Of a stretch of DNA of 37,847 bases, positions 8,460 through 21,700 are shown piece by piece; position 1 is the stretch's first letter, and each line of letters begins with the position of its first letter. Made by a program: the position numbers and the translations under genes. The DNA lies in IMG/VR virus record IMGVR_UViG_3300020450_001169, positions 1 to 37,847 of that record; one strand, 5' to 3'. This DNA is from a virus. The notes beneath the pieces were generated by a model. The model was not told where the DNA came from and made no database searches. It saw only the letters and a program-made list of their open reading frames with translations.

Positions 8460-9686
8460 CTATACCACTACGTTAATTGTGCCATTCATGGCAGCGTGAT
8501 TTGTACATTGATAATATAAGACCGCAGGAGCATCCAACGGAACTGTCCAATATAAAACATTAGATCCACTACCTGACTGACCTGTAGTATATGGAGTTCC
8601 AGTTAAACCCTGTGTGCTTTGAATCCTAAATGGATGAGCAACACCTTGAACTGAGTTGTCAAAGATATAAGTAAACCCTCTATAAACATAAAGAGTTGGG
8701 TCATTTACAGCACCAGTAAAACCAGGACCAGAAAAAGTATAATCAGATGAACCACTAGAGTTTAAGTTCCACCAAATAACAGGACTTCTAGATACAACCC
8801 AATCAGTATTATTCCAATAAACTGAGTCACCCTTTACTATTCCAGAAAGATCCGTATCAGTCAATGCAGCAAATGTAGTTACAGGAGTTCCAGTATAATT
8901 GATAGTTAACGTATCACCAGTAATGCTAGTTCCTATATCAGTTCCACCTGTTATTGTTAACTGATCATTTTCAGAATCAGCAGTTGCTGTTCCTGTATCG
9001 GCAACAATAGATTCCCATATATTTTGAGATCCTGCACCAGCTAGATCATCAGCAGGTGCCCATTTACCATCTAATGTATTCCATTTTAATAACTGACCAT
9101 TAGTAGGAGCATTTGTGTCTGTATCTACATCTCCAATTTGCCCAAGACTAGAATATTCTGTTAAAATTTTTGCTCTTGTATCTCCAACACCACCTGCAGT
9201 AATATTGATATTTACATATGGATTATCATCACCATCAACCGTAAAGAAATAACCTGTATATGATGAAGCAGAAGGTGCTGATCCTATTGTTGTATACTCA
9301 TTTTTATATGATACAGAAGTTGGGAAATCAACATTACCAGTAGTTCCATTAAAAGTATTAGTAACACCACCCGCAGCAATAGTAACATTACCAGTTCCAT
9401 TCGGAGCAATAGGGATATTACCGTTTGATGTAGAAATTATTGTATAACCATTTACATCTAATGAAGAAGTCAGGGTACTAAGATCTGCAGGAGTAAAAAT
9501 AGATCCATTATAACGTAACACCTGATTAACGCCAGGATTGGCAAGAGTTATCGTTAGGTCTGTTCCATTACCTAAAGCAGTATAAACTTCACTAAAATTG
9601 TCGTTAACCTTATCACCACCTGCACGAAGAGTATCACCTGTGTTATCATTAGCAGCAGATCCAAGACCTATTACTTGTTTTGCCAT
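8460..9686 (-). CDS. 408-residue structural protein with C-terminal cupredoxin-like domain
   Basis: The N-terminus has IGLGSAANDNTGDTLRAGGD followed by KVNDNFSEVY (about 6-35), an opening I know from many marine phage tail-fibre and structural proteins. The middle is low-complexity beta, rich in Thr, Gly and Asn, with a GQLLKWN...GKWAPADD element typical of fibre shafts. The last 80 residues look like a cupredoxin: a YVYRGFTYIFDN strand, then H351 (AHPFRI), C394, H397 and M400 (CTNHAAM), three residues before a hydrophobic last strand. The C-x2-H-x2-M spacing equals that of amicyanin. It lies directly downstream of the giant gene. Likely a virion surface protein; whether it binds copper or merely keeps the fold is unknown. 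Confidence 0.78.
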   Translation of the reverse strand: MAKQVIGLGSAANDNTGDTLRAGGDKVNDNFSEVYTALGNGTDLTITLANPGVNQVLRYNGSIFTPADLSTLTSSLDVNGYTIISTSNGNIPIAPNGTGNVTIAAGGVTNTFNGTTGNVDFPTSVSYKNEYTTIGSAPSASSYTGYFFTVDGDDNPYVNINITAGGVGDTRAKILTEYSSLGQIGDVDTDTNAPTNGQLLKWNTLDGKWAPADDLAGAGSQNIWESIVADTGTATADSENDQLTITGGTDIGTSITGDTLTINYTGTPVTTFAALTDTDLSGIVKGDSVYWNNTDWVVSRSPVIWWNLNSSGSSDYTFSGPGFTGAVNDPTLYVYRGFTYIFDNSVQGVAHPFRIQSTQGLTGTPYTTGQSGSGSNVLYWTVPLDAPAVLYYQCTNHAAMNGTINVVV

Positions 9687-9703
9687 TGTTACTATTTTTT
9701 AGT

Positions 9704-9711
9704 TATTTATG
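9704..9711 (-). promoter_or_regulatory. Candidate T4-type late promoter box before the 408-residue gene
   Basis: The minus strand reads CATAAATA, overlapping the TAA stop of the giant gene and ending 17 bases before the ATG at 9686. It is identical to the octamer upstream of gp8. It could restart transcription after the 24-kb gene. No clear Shine-Dalgarno sequence is visible between it and the start. Confidence 0.45.
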
Positions 9712-12700
9712 GGATTTCGGGGTCAACTGGTTCTTCTCCATATAGACTTAAGTCAGGAGGAGTCCAGTCATCAGGGACTACAGTTTCAACAGAAACTGCA
9801 GGGTTTTGATATCCAGAACCAACGTTACTAACTTCAACACCTGCAACCCCGACGAGTGCACGAATGTTTCCATCAAATCCAGATATAGAGTCAACTCTTA
9901 CATTTGGTCTAGTTGTGTAACCAGATCCACCTGCTGTAACTTGAACTCTGTCAATAGTTCCAGATGTTAGTGTGGCAGATGCTTTTGCATTCTGTCCAAA
10001 TACAGATCCAAGATAATCGAATGTAATCAAGGAGTTAGAAGATTCAATAACAGCAACCTGTCTATCTTCAGTCTCACCTTGTATATCAATAAAGTCACCA
10101 ACTTCGATTGGAGGTACAACCTCAGCAGCGTCTACGTCCGCTTCAGAACCAACGTAGGAGAAGGCAACGAAGGTTGATCCTACACGAGGAATTTCAGAGA
10201 ATATAATTCTAGAACCAACCAATTCAAAACCAACGCCTGGTTCCTGTATAACACCATTAAGTGAAACAATGATATTATTTTCTGGTAAGATTGTAGAAGA
10301 TTGAACACCATCAGTCAGTGTTAATGAATAGAACACATCGTCACGTTTCAAGTTGAATGACTGACGTAATGAATCAAACTCAAATGATATATCATCTAAC
10401 TGTCTTAGTTTACCAACATAGAATCCTGTGAATGATGCTCCAAGATCAGGTGCTTCAGTAAACTGGATGTTATCTGAGAATGCTGTATAAGCATTTGCTG
10501 AACCTGGTGGTTGTAGAACACCGTTGATAAAGATCAACATATGTCCTGCAGGATCAGGGAAATAATTAGTTCCGTTCTCAATAGTTAACTTAAAGTTAGT
10601 TTGAACTCCATCAAATCCTCTAAATGCACGTTCTACACGTCCCTTAAGATCAGTCTTAGTTATGATCGCTGCCTTGTAATTATCTTTACTAAAGATTCCA
10701 TCTCTACCACTAAATGTTCCACGAACATCTGTTAGATAGAATCTCTTATTAACACCAACATCTTTAATATCTTGAATCAATGCAGTAGCAGCACCTGGAA
10801 CATCCAACTTAGTGTTAATTATTGCATGTCCTAATGGGTTGAGTGGATCTGGTGCAGGTCCAAAGTCACCAACTTGATCACCATTAGTAATATTACCTGC
10901 TGCAAGAATGTAGTATATGATATTATTATCAAGATCAAGTTCTGTGATAATACCATAGTTATTAGGATCAATAATACCGTTAGTAATCTTATTAAGTCTA
11001 TTACCAACTGTAAATACATTCTTGTTATTTTGAATTGAAATACCAATTCTTGTATGTCCTGCAGATGATATTCTGTAACCTATTAAAGTATCTAATCCTT
11101 CATATCTAGAAACATCAAGGAATAATTTAGATTGTTCTGGGAATATTGTAGCAGTAGTTTCAAATGTACCTATGAGTGTTTCAGTGTCAACAGTTAATTT
11201 ACCACCACTATTATCTGTAACAGCAGCTTGTGCTTTTAAGAATCCAGTTGGGGTTGCAGTTTCACCTGTATCATATCCCTTAAATGGAATATTATCTGTA
11301 AATTCTCCTACAAGATCAGTAATCTGTATTCTATCTTCAATAGCATTGATCTGAGCAGTTGTTGTGTTAGTTGCACCAACAACATAATCTAATACTGCAA
11401 ACGTTCCACCAGTTACAGCAACATCAAGATACTTAAAGTTATCATCTTCAAAGAATCCATATACAACACCAGTAACTGTGCTATCACCTTGTTTTTCAAC
11501 TACTTCATTCATGAAGAAAGGACCATCAACAATATTACCATCAATACGGAATCTTTGATAAATTTGAACAACTTCACCTTCGTTCATAGTAACTTTCTCT
11601 AATTCAGCATATGAACCAGACTGTAAACCATACAAGTAATCAGCATTGTTTAAACCACCTGCTAATCCAACAGGAATATCAAATGTTCCATAATCTTTAG
11701 TTGGAAGTTTTATACCATTTTCAACAGTAATATCAGTGTAGAAAGTGCTATTTAATAATTGATTACGGATAATGTCTAAACTATATCTTACTAATCTATG
11801 AACTGAATCTGGATGATAATTATGTGAATCTTCATCACTAAAGTAAGGTACGAATCCAGACTCAGGAGAAGGATTAATTAACTGATCTTTCAATGCATCA
11901 TATATCCATTCTTCTAATAGATTGATAGTAAATGTCTTAATATTAAATTCTGTATTAGCAAAGAATACTTCACCAGATGTAGCAGCATAAGGATCAATTA
12001 ATCCCTCAGTTAATTTTTGTCCCCATGCAAATAAACCATCAGATCCATTACCTGCAAAACTAGTTTGACCAGTAGCATTTTTAATTTGAACTATTTGACG
12101 GAGTTGTGAGAAACCGAATGAACATGTAATTGTAAGGAATGCTCTATACCATCCTCCACCATAAGGTATAACACCAGATGCATCTATCTGTAAACCACCT
12201 TGAGGTTGGAATACACTACCTATAGTTCCATTAGTTAAATCAATATCATAAAATGCTTGCTGTTTCTGAGGAGTATCTTCATCTAGAGATACTTGGAAAC
12301 GTGCCTTAGTATATTCACCTTGCTTCAAGAATATAGAGAATGTAAACTGCTGACTGGATGTTGTACCTACTTGTCCAGTATCAAATGTCTCGTTAGTTCC
12401 ATCAAAGCTGACGGTACTAGAGTCAAATGTTTGGAATGCAAGCAAACTATAATTGTTATGTATTAGATGACTACCTACAGTTGATGTTGCTACAATCTTA
12501 TCAGCAGTAATTGCATTATCAGGACCAGCAGTTGTATCTGTTAATATTGTTACATTAGTAAGAACATTACCGTTTCCAGTCAAATCTTCTGGGAAATTAT
12601 ATCCAATATTTTCACCTATTAATTCATCTTGAACACTAGAATTAATTAACCTTGCATTTCTAAGAATCTCAACGTTTGCAGGACGTGTATACCAATCAAA

Positions 12701-15700
12701 TTTCTTGCTAACACCACCAGTAGTAATGGTTGCTGCACCTGCTGTTTGACCTGTAATTGTCTCACCACCAGAGAGTGTACCTTCTAAGAATGATCCAATA
12801 TAAAGATGTCTGTCTTTACTATCCCATTCAAGAATCTTAGCATATCCACCACCTGATGCTGTAACAACCTCATCAACCTTAAACTCACCAGTTACATTTG
12901 TAAGAGTAAGTCTATAAGCATCTATAACATGATCTACGTCAGTTGTAATAGAGTCTTGGATCATATTTCCAAGCAACTCATCAACAAAACTATTGTATAC
13001 CCATGTTCCAGTTCCAAACTGAGTATTAACAAGATTGTTTAATTCATTCTTATAGTAGTTTGCATTATAAAGAATTTGCTTCATACCACTTCTAGCAATC
13101 TTCTTGCCAGGTGAGAAGAACTCAATTACAGTATCAAGAAGATTATTCCAGTCTCCAATAACCTGATCAATATCAACTGTTTCTTCACCATCTCTAAAAG
13201 CAGCTTCACCTGATGGTGTTGAGTATGCACCAAATGGTTGACTCTCAAATGAGTTATATACATTATTTCTAATTACTTCACGACCAACTTCTTTAAGTAA
13301 TTCCATACCAAAGACAGTTGCCATAAGCATATCTTCAATTCTATGAAGTGTTCCATCTGCATTGAGATATGTTTCTTCAAGTGCCCTGAGAGAACTATTA
13401 TTACCACCAGTCTGTAAATCAGATATTAATGAATCAACAATGAACTCTACATCAGATTGAAACTCTTCTACTGATAAATTATTTCCTCCGAATTGGAATG
13501 CAAAGTATGTTGTAGGACCTGCTTGATATGTAAATCCAGTTAACATATTAGATGTTACATCTTCTGCAATAAGTTTTCTGTTAAAGAGAAGTCTATTACC
13601 TGCGATATCATAATCCTTTCCAGTAGGTGCAATAATATCATTAACAGTTTCTATTAATGCTTCAATGTTAGTCTTAACATCTGCACAATCACCAACAGTG
13701 AAGATTGCATCTGTAGCAGTTCCACCTGCCCATACATGAGTATAATCTCCACCTGCTATTACAGATTCAGTATCTGCTGAATGGAATGTATGAACATAAT
13801 CTCCACCAGATCTTACAGCACCAGAATTAGCAGAAACAAATGTATGTGCTGATGTGTCAGAAATAGCACCTTGTCCACCATTTACATTGATAGTAATTGT
13901 TCCTGCATTTTGATCTACAGAATCAATATTGATTGCAGTATTATATGCATAGTCAGCACCTGTTCCTGTGTTAGCAGTTGTAGCACGAGGATAAGATTTC
14001 TGAACGGTATTACCATCTAATGTGCAAGTAAAGACTAATGATTCAGTAGCAAGTCTAATGCTAGTACCAACAGTTAATCCGTGGTTTACACCGATTGTTA
14101 ATACCATTACACCTGTGGTAGGATCGTAAGTAGCATTAGAAACATTGTGCATTACAATAGGACTTTGACCAACGTTTATCTGAATAGTATCTGCTGTAGT
14201 TGCAGTAATATCAATAGGTTGGTCAAAGAATGGATCTGTAGTTCTTGGGTATGATTTAATAGATTTATTTTGATCCATCTCACAAGTGAACCTAAGTGCA
14301 CCTCCATTGATCTTGATTGGTTGACCAACTTCTAAGTTATGATTACCAATAGTAAGAACCATTACACCAGTTGAGGCAGTGTATGTTGCCATTGTTGGTG
14401 TGTACTTAACTAACGGACTAGGTCCTACATTTACAGTTACAGTTGTTGCAGTTCTAGAATTGATTGTAAGTGGTTTACCATATGCAGGATCAGTTGCACG
14501 AGGATAAGTTTTGTTAGAAACATTTCCATCCATTGAACATGTAAATGTTAATGCTTCGTTATTGATCTGTAAACTATCACCTACACCAAATCCATGACCA
14601 ACAGTAACTGCATTTGTGGCAGATGGAGTAACAACAAAGTTGTGAGTTGATGTATCTGTAATTGCACCTTGACCACCATTGACGTTAACAGTGATTGTTC
14701 CACCAGATTGATTTACTCCTGTAATATCAAGGAACTGATTATATGCATAGTCAGCACCATTTGTAGTGTTAGCACCAGATGATCTAGGATATCTCTTTTG
14801 AGTTTGATTACCATTTCCATTGTAATCACAAGTAAAGACTAATGACTCTTCAGCAATTCCAACTTTATCATTAGTTGTGAGTGTATGAGTTCCGATTGTA
14901 AGTGTTAGATCACCTGATGTTGGGTTGTAAACAGCACCACTAACACTATAAGATCCAGTATTTGAAGCAAGAGTTAATGTTAGATCACCAGTTGAGGGAG
15001 TGTATGCAGCATCATATACATCATATGATGTTGTATAATCATTATTTGTAATACCCCAATCTCCAACAATAAGATTATCTGTATTATCAGTTGTTAGAGT
15101 TCCATCTATTGCTTGCTTTAAGTAGAATATTAAACGTTCGTGAACGAAGATAGATTGTGGTAATTGTAATCTAATATGTTGTATTTCATTATTAGCACCG
15201 ATATAGAATCCTGCAGCAGTAACAACGTTTTCATTACCACCATTTTCTACATCATTAGCAAGACCATCAACAACTAATCCTAAGTCAGTCTTACAACGTT
15301 CAGTTCCATCTGTAGATGCACCATCTTGGTTTCTAGGCATATCCTGATTAAGATCTGGATAACGTTGCAACATATCAAATGATGCTTTATCTACAATAGC
15401 ACCACGATTCTGACGAATCAATTCAGCAGCATCACGGAATCTGTAACGACTGAATACATCAATTCTATCTGTGTATATTAATTCATTAGCATCATCTTCA
15501 TAAGTGACCTTAAATGGAACTTCAAGATATGAATGAACTCTACCACCAATAAATTCTTGTACTGGATTTAGATCAGTAACAGTTGCAAGATGATCTACAG
15601 GAGATGCTAAAGCAGCCTGTTCTATTGTATCTGTTAGTATAGAAATTAAGTTGTTTGTAGTTGTATAAACATCAGAACAATTTGTAACGAAGTACTTAGA

Positions 15701-18700
15701 CTTAGTAATAGAATTAGCATTTCCACTAACAAATAAATGATCATAACGTTTGTCTTGTGGTGACTTACCAACGTTAATAACAAATCTATCATTATCTACA
15801 GTCTTAACTTCCATCACCTGATGACTTGCAGGATCAGTTGATCTTGGATAATCATGTTGTGTTAGATGATTATCTTGAGAACAAGTAAATCTTAGTGAGT
15901 TATCATCAATGTATACACAATCACCTGCAATATGAATACCATTTGTAGTTGCAGAAACAAATGTATGAGTGTAATCTCCACCTGTTCTAACACCATTTGT
16001 AAGACCAGATACAAACTTATGTTTGTAATTACCACCAGTTGAAACTATTGCTCTCTGTATAGAATTTGCTGTAGCAGAAACAAATGTATGTAATGTGGTA
16101 TTTGTTGAAGGAATTTCATCAAGTACTTGAACATCGAATGTTGTATTGGTGACGTTCATAACGTCTAACCATCTACCACTAGCAGGGTCAGTTGCACGAG
16201 GATAAGGATGATTTGTAGCATTACTATCATGAGTGCAAGTGAATGTTACTCCACCATCAGCAATCTGAATTTTCTCACCATTTTGTATGCCATGACCTAC
16301 ACTAATTGCACCTGCTGTAGCAGAAACAAACTGATGACTTGTTGTATCAGTAATTGCTCCTCCACCACCATTTACGTTAACAGTTATCGAAGTTGGTGTT
16401 GTATCGGTAATTTGTAGATGATTGTTATATGCAAAGTCAGCACCGCTAGGAGTTGCAGCACCTGATGCTCTAGGATAAGTTTTGTTTGTAGTATTTCCAT
16501 CTCCATTATAATCACAAGTAAATGTTAGTGAATTAGGTGCAATCAATATCTCTTGTCCTATTGATAGACTATGCGAACCTATAGTCATTTGCATTTCACC
16601 AGTAATTGCATTATAAGCAATCATTGATGGTTGGAATAGAGTAGTTGCTACTGTAATTGTCATTACACCAGTTTCACCATTGTATACAGCGTTAGTTGGT
16701 GTAAATTGATTTGTAGATATGCTGTCTAATGTATGGTTTGGTGTAAATGAAGGTGTATATCCATCTAAAGCATTGATAGTAATAGTATTACTTGTAACTG
16801 CATCAACAGGAATTGCTTGAGCAACAAGTGGATCTCCTTGAATGATACCTAAATCATCAGAACCTGCATAAGTATGAGTTGTAGTATTTGTAGGAGTTGT
16901 TCCTTGTAAAACGTTAACTTCAAAACTACTATCATCTACATTACTGATAAACAACCACTTATCACTTGCAGGATCACTAGGTCTTGGATATGGATGTAGA
17001 GTTTCGTAATTATCATATCCACATCTAAATTTAATTGAATTATCTTTAATCTTGATTGGTGTACCTGCAACCATACCATGTCCAAGAGTAATTCCATCTG
17101 TAGTTGCAGAAACGAATGTATGTGCTGATGTGTCTGAGATAGCACCTTGACCACCATTCAAGTTAATAGTAATTGTATTTTCCCCAACTGACATAACTCT
17201 GATCCACTTATCATAAGCATAGTCAGCACCACTAGAAGTGTTAGCACCTGATGCTCTAGGATATGATTTCTGTGCAGTGTTACCATCTAATGTGCAAGTA
17301 AATGTTAGTGAGTTAGGAGCAAGTTTAACTTTGTTGCCAGGTACGATACCATGACCAACTTGAACTGCACCATCAAGTGCACCTACAAATGTATGGTTAC
17401 TAATGTCAGTAATAGCACCCTGTCCACCATTAACATTAACAGTGATAGTGTTAGGACTTACAGCAGTAATATCTAACCATGTATCATATGCATAGTCTGC
17501 TTTTGAATTTGTTGAGTTATAAGCACCTGCTGCTCTAGGATAAGGATGAATTGTTTCATTATTATCGTTATTATAATCACAAGTAAACTTAAGTGATTCT
17601 GGAGTAATTTTAATTCTATCGTTAGTTGTTAAACTATGAGTTCCGATTGTAAGAACTAGAACACCAGTTGTAGGTGCATAAGTTGCACCACTAACATTAT
17701 AAGATCCTGCATTTTGAGATATTGTTAATACACAATCACCTGTTGTTACATTATAGTTTGCAGCACTTGCAGTAAATGATTCAGTTGGAATAGAAACTTT
17801 AAGTACACCTGATACTGGATTATAAGTTGTTCCTGTGCTTGCAGTATGTTCAGCAACTTTAGATCTAGGATATAGATGTTTAGTAGCATCACTATCCATA
17901 TCACAAGTCATTACTAATGAATCAGGAGCAAGTTTAACAGTATAATTTGCTTTCTTAACACAATTATTAACTGCACTTACAAAGGTATGTGTATCAACGT
18001 TAGTTGATGGAACCTTATCTAATACTTGAACATCAAAAGTATCTGTAGTTACGTTAAATATTGGAATCCATTTGTTGCTAACTGGATCAGTTGGACGTGG
18101 ATAAGTTTTTTGTGCAGCAGTTCCAGTTGCACCACCATAAGGACAACTTAGTGTAATACCATTATCATCAATCTTAATTTTTTCTCCATTAGAGAAGTTA
18201 TGACCTGCAATAGTCAAAGTCATTATACCACTAACAGGATTATATGCTACATCTGTTGGTGTATGTTGTGTTGGAGCAGCATAACTATGAGTTCCAATAT
18301 TTAATTGTAACGCACCAGTAGAAGCATTATAAGTTGCAGCTGATGGAGTAAACGCCTTAGTTGGAGTTGCACCAACGTTTATGGTAACAGTGTTATCACG
18401 TTTTGTAATACCATCTTTAACAGCTCGTACAAATGTATGGGCATATTGACCTGTAGGACTTGCAGCACCAACAAATAATGTAAATGTATGATCTGTAACT
18501 TGCTTAATTCTTAACCATCTAGCAGCAAATGGATCTTTAGGTCTAGGATAAGAATGCTCAGTCTTATTACCATCCTTAGAACATGTAAAGACTAATGAAT
18601 TATTCTCCAATCGTAGTTCAGTTCCAACTGTTAAACCATGATTTAATATAGTAATAATTAATAATCCTTCTGCAGTATTATAAGTTGCACTTTGAGCAGT

Positions 18701-21700
18701 CATTCTAACGCTACCATTACTCCAAATTGGAATAGCAGTATCATAAACATTATCATCAACTCTAGGATAAGAATGAACAGTTGCATCATTATCTTGTGAG
18801 CATGTAAATGATAATGCATCTTTAGCAAGTTTTAGTGTCTCACCAGATCTTGTTAAACCATTAACTTTAGAACGAACAAATGTATGAGCAGTTGTGTTTG
18901 TAGAAGGTGTAGAAGTTAGTACTTGAACATCAAATGTTGTATGAGTTACATTAGAAATAGGTAACCATTTATTATAGTAAGGATCTGTAATTCTTGGATA
19001 AGTGTGTTCAGTAGCATTACTATCCTCAAGACATGTAAATGTTAGAGAATCTCTATCAAACATGACTCTATCACCAATATGTAATCCATGCTCAACTGTA
19101 ATAGCATTATCAACTGCAGATCTGAATTTATGTTTATAATTACCACCAGTAATTACAGCACCTGCTAGAGAAGTCTCATATGTATGAGTTGTTGTATTAC
19201 TTGAAATACCAACATTAAGAGTAATAGTTGTTCCAGTTGTACCAGTTATTTCAATAGATTGTTCATATGATTTGTCACGTTTCTGTTGAATTACACCTGC
19301 AAAACTTACAAAAGTATGATTAGATGTATTTGTAGATGGAGCAGTATCTAATACTTGAACATCAATAGATTCTGTTTGAACATTACTTATTTCAATCCAT
19401 CTATCACTAATAGGATCATAAGGTCTAGGATATCTGTGCTCAGTTGCATTATTATCTAAGTCACATGTAAATGTAAGTGCATAATCAGGAATCTTAACTT
19501 TATCACCATCCTTCATTCCATGTCCTTGAGCAATACTAAATGTTACTACACCTGTGGTTGGATTATATGATGCATCGCTAGGAACATGTTCATCAATTAA
19601 AGGTCTTGGATAATAGTGAACACCTGCACCATATGTGCATCTAAATCCAATACTTTGAGTTGCTATTCTAATAGAAGTACCTTGTGCTAAACTATGATTT
19701 CCAATAGTCAACTCCATATCACCATTGTTAGGATTGAATGTTGCATTGGAAACATCGTAAGTAACGATAGGTGACTTACCAACGTTTACAGTAAATGATG
19801 TGTCAGTTACATGAGTAACTTCTAATGCTGTATCACGTGCAGGATCGGTTGCTCTTGGATATGCGTGATTTGTTGCGAAATCATCTTGAGAACATCTAAA
19901 TGTAATACCATCATTAGCAATCTTAATTCTTTGTCCAGTCTTTAAGTTATGTGTTCCAGTATAGATTTCTAAATCACCACTTGTAGGACTATAATCAGCA
20001 TCATGAACATCATATTGATCATTACCAATGCTCACTGTCATTACACCACTAGTAGGATTATAATCTGCATTAGAAACAGTGTATTTGCTACCTGGTCTTA
20101 GGTCATTATCACCAATGTCCATAGTTAAGAAACCAGTATTAGCATCATAATCTGCAGATGTTGCAGTAAAGTTAACTGTTGGAGATGTTCCAACATTTAC
20201 ACTAAAGTTATCATTATCAATCTTCGATACTTCTAACCAGCCTTGGTTTGCTGGATCATCTGTTCGAGGATAACTCTGTGATACTACATTACCATCACAA
20301 GTACAAGTCATAGTAATAGAATTAGGTTCAAACTTAATTCTATCTCCAGTCTCTAAGTTATGCCCAACAGATTGAATAGTCAAAACACCAGTGGTAGCAG
20401 TGTATCCTGAGTCTGTTGCTGTTATAGTTCTAGGAGCCGCGAGTCCATGACTTGCAGATGTTATCTCCATGTCACCCATTGATGGATGATAGTCGATTGC
20501 AGTTGGAGTAAACTTAGTTAATGTCTGAGATGTATAACCATCAAATGTAATAGAAGTATCATATTTCTGAATTAAACCATGATCACCTTTAGTACTCCAA
20601 GGAACATTATTGACAATATACTTAGCAAGTTTATCTAAAATCTTATAAACAAAGACTGTCATAGAGACATCATCTTCTACGTTTACGATTTGAATTGGAT
20701 TTACTTCTCTATTAACATAGTATGAAGATGCTTTCCACATATGATGGTTACTACCATTACGTAAGTCATCTACAAGAGAATCAATAACATCTCTTACATC
20801 ATCTTCACAATCAACTTCGCTTCCCTTAACGCTATGAGCAGGGAATACTTCTTTCATAATATAAACTGTTTCTTGAGCAAGGTATTCCTTGTTCATTAAC
20901 ATTAAATCTGCAGCGTTAAGATATCTGTGACTCTTAGTAGTAAATCCTGCAGGTGCAGCGTTAGATGATTGATGTGTCTTTAAAATAGCATCATTATTAA
21001 TGTATTCAGTCTTAGTAAATGATTCACCACCAGACCAATCTTCAGTAGAAGTTTGACCATCAGCACCATCAAAGTGACATAGTACCTTTGTATCAGCATC
21101 ACCTTGGAATATTCCATTAGGAATATTGAATGGTGCTGTTTCATAACGTGAGACAACAGAATATCTAAACTCGTCAATATGACCAGTCATACTGTTAAGA
21201 CCAGACAAATCAGATCCAAGTCTTATAGGTCTGTCTAGTGTATAGTTACTACTATCAGTTCCAGTTCCTATCTCAACTCCATTAGAGAAGATCTTAAGAG
21301 TAGTTCCAGTTCTTTGAATTACAAGGTGATACCAAATATCATTGTTTAGAGCATTTCCACCAGATGTTGCTATATCCGATCCATTAATATTAACTCTAAC
21401 TTGTGCTGCCTGTAAGTAAATTCTAAGTGCAACTTCAGTAGCACTTGTTCTCATATCAAGTAGAGTTTTAGTATCTACTAATGATGTTGCATCTAAACGA
21501 ACTTGAAACTCAATAGTATAATCACCTGTACCACGAGTAAACTCAGATGATGCAGGAATTTGAATATAATCATTGGTTGCAGCGTCAAGTAGTAATGATG
21601 ACTCACCAAATCTTTTTTGTGCAGTATCTAATTGAGCACTATTAGAGAAGTTAAACTGATGATAATCAGCACCACCTCTTAGTGATCTACCAATTTTACC

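Noticed and set aside
8460-9686. Auxiliary metabolic plastocyanin gene
   Set aside because: The copper motif is the C-terminal domain of a fibre-like structural protein, with no separate short gene or signal peptide; photosynthetic electron transfer is not supported.
13715-20520. CRISPR array or tandem DNA satellite
   Set aside because: The periodicity is at protein level (about 100 codons), units are diverged, and the frame is open throughout; there are no short identical repeats with unique spacers.
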